DNA of 64,000 bases, from assembly GCA_947184155.2 (NCBI GenBank), contig CAMXCT020001381.1, positions 93,432 through 157,431 on the forward strand, read 5' to 3'. Positions 60,849 to 64,000 of the stretch are shown here, piece after piece. This DNA comes from Cladocopium goreaui. Taxonomy: Eukaryota > Sar > Dinophyceae > Suessiales > Symbiodiniaceae. How positions within the stretch are numbered: the first letter of the stretch is position 1; the number at the start of each line of letters is the position of its first letter. The notes beneath the pieces are model-generated. The model saw only the letters and a list, made by a program, of their open reading frames with translations. It was not told where the DNA came from and did not search any database. Position numbers and translations under genes: made by a program.

Positions 60849-61864
60849 GCCGTGGCCCCGGAAGGGTTTTCGGGTCGTTTTGGGAGTGGCTCTGACGAAG
60901 TGATGGAAGGGGTTCGTACATTGGCAGGGGATTTTCTGCTGTGCTTTGGGATGTTGAGTGGTACTTGTTGATTAAGGATCCACATGGATCCACTTTTGTG
61001 ACGGGATGGGCCTCTTGAAATTCGGGTAAAAGAAATGAGATGAAACGAGTAGAAAGCAGAAGGAATCACGTGGTCTCAAAGTGTTTACTGGATTTGTTTT
61101 TTGATGATTTTGAGCTTGATCACACACTTGTCTTTGAGATTTTGACCGCCGTATGGAACAAAATTTGAAAGCAGAGCTGTCAGATATTTTCACTGCCAGC
61201 GGTAGAATGTTGTGATTTTATTTTTGTTGCAGGCATGTATCCTGAGTTTGAAAATGGAAAACACATGGGATCCTTGAAAGAACAACTGCGAGGCATTGAT
61301 TATCCCAGACTTGAAGCGACGAAACATTGAAAACTCAGCATGACAAATGGCGTGAGTGCCATGGTCTTGGGCACCTGGGTCAATCCCATTGGATATTTGT
61401 CCAAGGCACGCAAGCATCATATTTTTAAATCAAAATTCATCAAAATTTTCCTGTCATCATGAGATTAGTGTACTCCATTTTGTTCAGTTTGGTAAGCCGT
61501 GAATTATTTCTTAACTTCAGAAAACGGTTTATAAGCATTTGGATGGTCCAAAGGTATTCATGAAATAGTTTCTAAACACGCGACACTTGATGTTGCGAAA
61601 GTCAGGTGCAACTGCTGGTAAGATTTAAACAACATGATAGAGCAAGAACATATTTGCGATGATTGCTCCTCTTGTTTTTCGCCATGCCTCACACGAAAAG
61701 ATACAAAAAGTATCAGCTTGGCAGAGGCTTGGCAGATCTTCTATTTATGACCTATATTCAGAATTTTGCCCAACCACCCGGAGAAACATCCCATTTGCTA
61801 CGCTTTGTTTCTCGACAGCAGCCGCAGCTGCTGGTCCTTCCGCATCACATCCTCAGCGCCCGAG
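60849..61864. other. Inter-exon sequence
   Basis: Intron-like, with the alternative last exon at 61233. Confidence 0.45.
61233..61330 (+). CDS. Candidate alternative C-terminal exon, unit C
   Basis: Good acceptor (TTTTTGTTGCAG), phase 1, MYPEFENGKHMGSLKEQL. The usual TGA is mutated to CGA, so the frame adds RGIDYPRLEATKH before a stop at 61328-61330. Confidence 0.35.
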
Positions 61865-61963
61865 GCCGGACGGCGCTGCATTGGGCGGCTGAGGAAGGCC
61901 ATGCCGCCGTGGTGGAGCAGCTGATTTCTGCGGGGGCCACGGTGGATGCGGCCGGTTGGAATG
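61865..61963 (+). CDS. Internal ankyrin-repeat exon, unit C copy 2
   Basis: 99 nt in phase 1-1, encoding the same protein as 60750-60848 (RTALHWAAEEGHAAVVEQL, then ISAGATVDAAGWN). Last internal repeat before ANK3 in this unit. Confidence 0.62.
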
Positions 61964-62546
61964 GCCGTGGCCCCGGAAGGGTTTTCGGGTCGTTTTGGGA
62001 GTGGCTGTGGCGAGGTGACGGAAGGGTCGTACATTGGCAGGGGATTTTCGTTCTTTGCTTTGGGATGTTGAGTGGTATTCGTTCGTGTTGTGTAAGGATC
62101 CACTTTTGTGAGTGGATGGGCCTGTTGCAATTCGGGTATAAAAGACTAGACATGGGGGAGATGAGTGGAAGGCACGTGGTCACAAATGTTCATTGGATTT
62201 GGAACTTTTGATCACTTTGAGCTGGATCCCACATCTGTCCTTTAAAAAATTGAAACGGTTGATAACGGTTGTAGACATCCTGTCAGAAAAGACGGCAAGT
62301 TGGTGGATTGTAATGATTTTCTTGATTTGTTGCAGACGTGTTCAGAGTTTGAAACATGGAAACATAATGAAACATATAGTTCAAATCACAGCCGTGAACC
62401 TTGATTTGCCAGACTTGAGCAGAAATTGAAAACTCAGCATGGCAAATGCCCTGAGTGTTATTTTTTAACCTGAGAAAATGATTTATCTGTCCACCTCCGT
62501 AGGACTTTCTGAGTTCCCACGCCAAAACGCCGCCGTCGCCTCTTAG
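61964..62546. other. Inter-exon sequence
   Basis: Intron-like. No gene called. Confidence 0.45.
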
Positions 62547-62653
62547 GCCGAACGCCTTATGGCGTGGCCAAGGCGAGGGGCCACCGCCACGTGATGGGCC
62601 TCCTGCGACCAGCCTCTTGGCAGTTCTGGAGCCATGACGAAGATCAACCGTGA
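62547..62653 (+). CDS. ANK3: C-terminal ankyrin exon, copy C
   Basis: After AG (62545-62546), phase 1, it encodes RTPYGVAKARGHRHVMGLLR and PASWQFWSHDEDQP with a stop at 62651-62653. It differs from copy A by substitutions and one lost codon, all in frame, as expected for a translated exon. Confidence 0.6.
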
Positions 62654-64000
62654 TGGATCACGTATCTCACATTACTAGTCTGACCCATGATATTATCAAA
62701 CATTCTGGATAATATGGGAGTTGAACGATAAACAGACATGAGAAAACATTAGCCATGAAAGTATTTGGAAGTTTGTATCATTTATTAGTTGACCACCAAA
62801 CATGAGGACTAAACCATCAAACATGGGGATCTACGTTACTATATAGAACTAAATTTCACGGCCACGTATATCCAATTACCATTCTTGTTGTTGTTGGTTG
62901 TTATATGTGCAATGGTCAAAACATGGAATGTTTTCTCATGAAGGGGAATGGTCGTCCCATCATTGATAGGGATTCCCATTGCTCTCACCATACTTCGTCA
63001 CGGAGGATTGGTGCTCCAAACATTTTTCCAAACTGTCCCTTTAGTTGATTCTGGCACATCAGATTTTCTTGCCTGAACTATACCTGGTGCATCCCCGTAT
63101 TCGTTGCCATAAGCACCACAGTCGTGTCGGCACCATGAAAAAACACCGAGGTCTTTGTGGCTCTGCTGAGTGGCCGAAGCTGCCGTTGCACCTGGGCCTT
63201 GTGGGTAGATGATCCGAGGAATACCTGCTGACCGTCAGTGGAAAAAAACAACCCTCGAATAGTAAACCAACATAAACCAACAATAGTTTTCAATGGGTTT
63301 TCAAAGCACTGGGACCGTGGTGGCCGTCATAGATGATACACCATGGTGAAGTGCCTGCTGATTCGACCTGTTGACCGTCAACATAGTATAGCAGTATAGC
63401 GTAGTATAGTAAGCAGCAAAATGTTGAAACAAAATGAATAATTGGTTTTCAAGGCACTTGGATTGCTCGGATATGCCCGGACAAGGGATTCGCGTTTTCA
63501 TCCCACCCCATGACATGTTTCGTGTTGAGGCAACACGTTGAGTCACGTTGACGGAGTCCACACTGTTGTGTGCATCGTTGTTCTGCATCCCAAAACGTTG
63601 TGACCATGGACATGGGGACGCGGGGGCCGGCAAATTGTAACTTGCATGTTCTTGGCCCCCCACCCATCCACATTTGGGTTGTTTGGAAACACCTCCATCA
63701 ACCTGTTTTAAATGTTGCCTTTCCCACTGTGTACCTGACTTTTCCTACACGGGAAAAAACACCCAACATCTGGGAGACTTCAACATTAAATGACATTTTT
63801 TGGCGTAGACGGTTACGGGCTCATCCCAAGAAATTGCATCTTCAAAGAAAATCATTACATTTAGGAAGGTTTTACCTGCAAAATATAATCTGACATTGTG
63901 GACGCCCCTCCAAAATTCAAGGGGACCGGAAGTTACACATTGGAAGGTACCAATTTTCCAGGTTTCGGGAAAATGCAACTTCATTTAGCAAGCACACACT
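62654..64000. other. Noncoding part of unit C to window end
   Basis: Collinear with 33640-34975 of unit A. No gene called; the unit continues beyond the edge. Confidence 0.45.

Larger units (their letters stand above)
52735..64000 (+). repeat. Tandem gene unit C (runs off the window)
   Basis: Third copy, and the only one with the full ZU5-UPA and TIR exons. It then has ANK1, two internal ankyrin exons and ANK3. It carries its own 834-bp tandem duplication (56365 and 57199) and a 766-bp insertion. Confidence 0.8.

Noticed and set aside
60443-60895. A 150-codon open frame running through the ankyrin exon at 60750
   Set aside because: Its upstream 100 codons are out of frame or broken in the other sub-units, so only the 99-nt ankyrin part is kept.

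Overview
The window looks like nuclear DNA of a dinoflagellate, probably in or near the Symbiodiniaceae/Suessiales. This is inferred from several things together: a relict dinoflagellate spliced-leader motif inside a retroelement, tandemly duplicated multi-exon genes, introns that fit best as GC-AG introns with an extra G after the acceptor, a LINE and a DIRS-class element of the kind abundant in these genomes, and very high noncoding content. No ribosomal RNA, tRNA, CRISPR or bacterial operon signal was seen.

Layout. 1-3310: the 3' part of a LINE (reverse transcriptase plus CCHC finger) has landed against an SF1/Schlafen-like helicase reading frame that now starts at its Walker A motif. 3466-3660: minisatellite. 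About 4170-6110: an AT-rich island with two frameshifted gene remnants, one resembling proteins of Polinton-like or adintovirus-like elements. 7100-7870: a frameshifted gene of unknown function, followed by four short hairpins (7906-8144) whose stems change in a compensatory way.

From about 8.9 kb to the right edge the window is a tandem array of three homologous gene units: A (about 8.9-37.9 kb), B (about 38.1-50.2 kb) and C (about 52.7 kb to beyond the edge). Together they carry exons for a ZU5-UPA module (intact only in C, with an HFC tripeptide where related proteins self-cleave), a TIR domain that keeps the glutamate used by TIR NADases (intact in A and C, truncated in B), and single-ankyrin-repeat exons. 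The ankyrin exons are nearly all exactly 99 nt, start and end in phase 1, and occur in 5 + 3 + 2 internal copies between an N-terminal (ANK1) and a C-terminal (ANK3) repeat exon. Whether ZU5-UPA, TIR and ankyrin exons form one transcript or neighbouring genes cannot be decided from sequence alone. The combination resembles innate-immune or cell-death signalling proteins.

Mobile elements. Unit A is interrupted by a 10.45-kb tyrosine-recombinase retrotransposon (14220-24668) with split direct repeats in the order A1 - ORFs - B1 A2 B2. It carries an unknown ORF1, a tyrosine recombinase (frameshifted), a CCCH Gag-like ORF, a cytosine-methyltransferase-like domain and RT-RNase H. Units B and C preserve the empty target site. 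A second insertion in unit A (27046-29582) has inverted ends and a 3-bp target duplication and is filled with satellites. Between units B and C lies a 2.3-kb block (50222-52555) with about 15 copies of a 14-bp motif around an 84-86-bp minisatellite.
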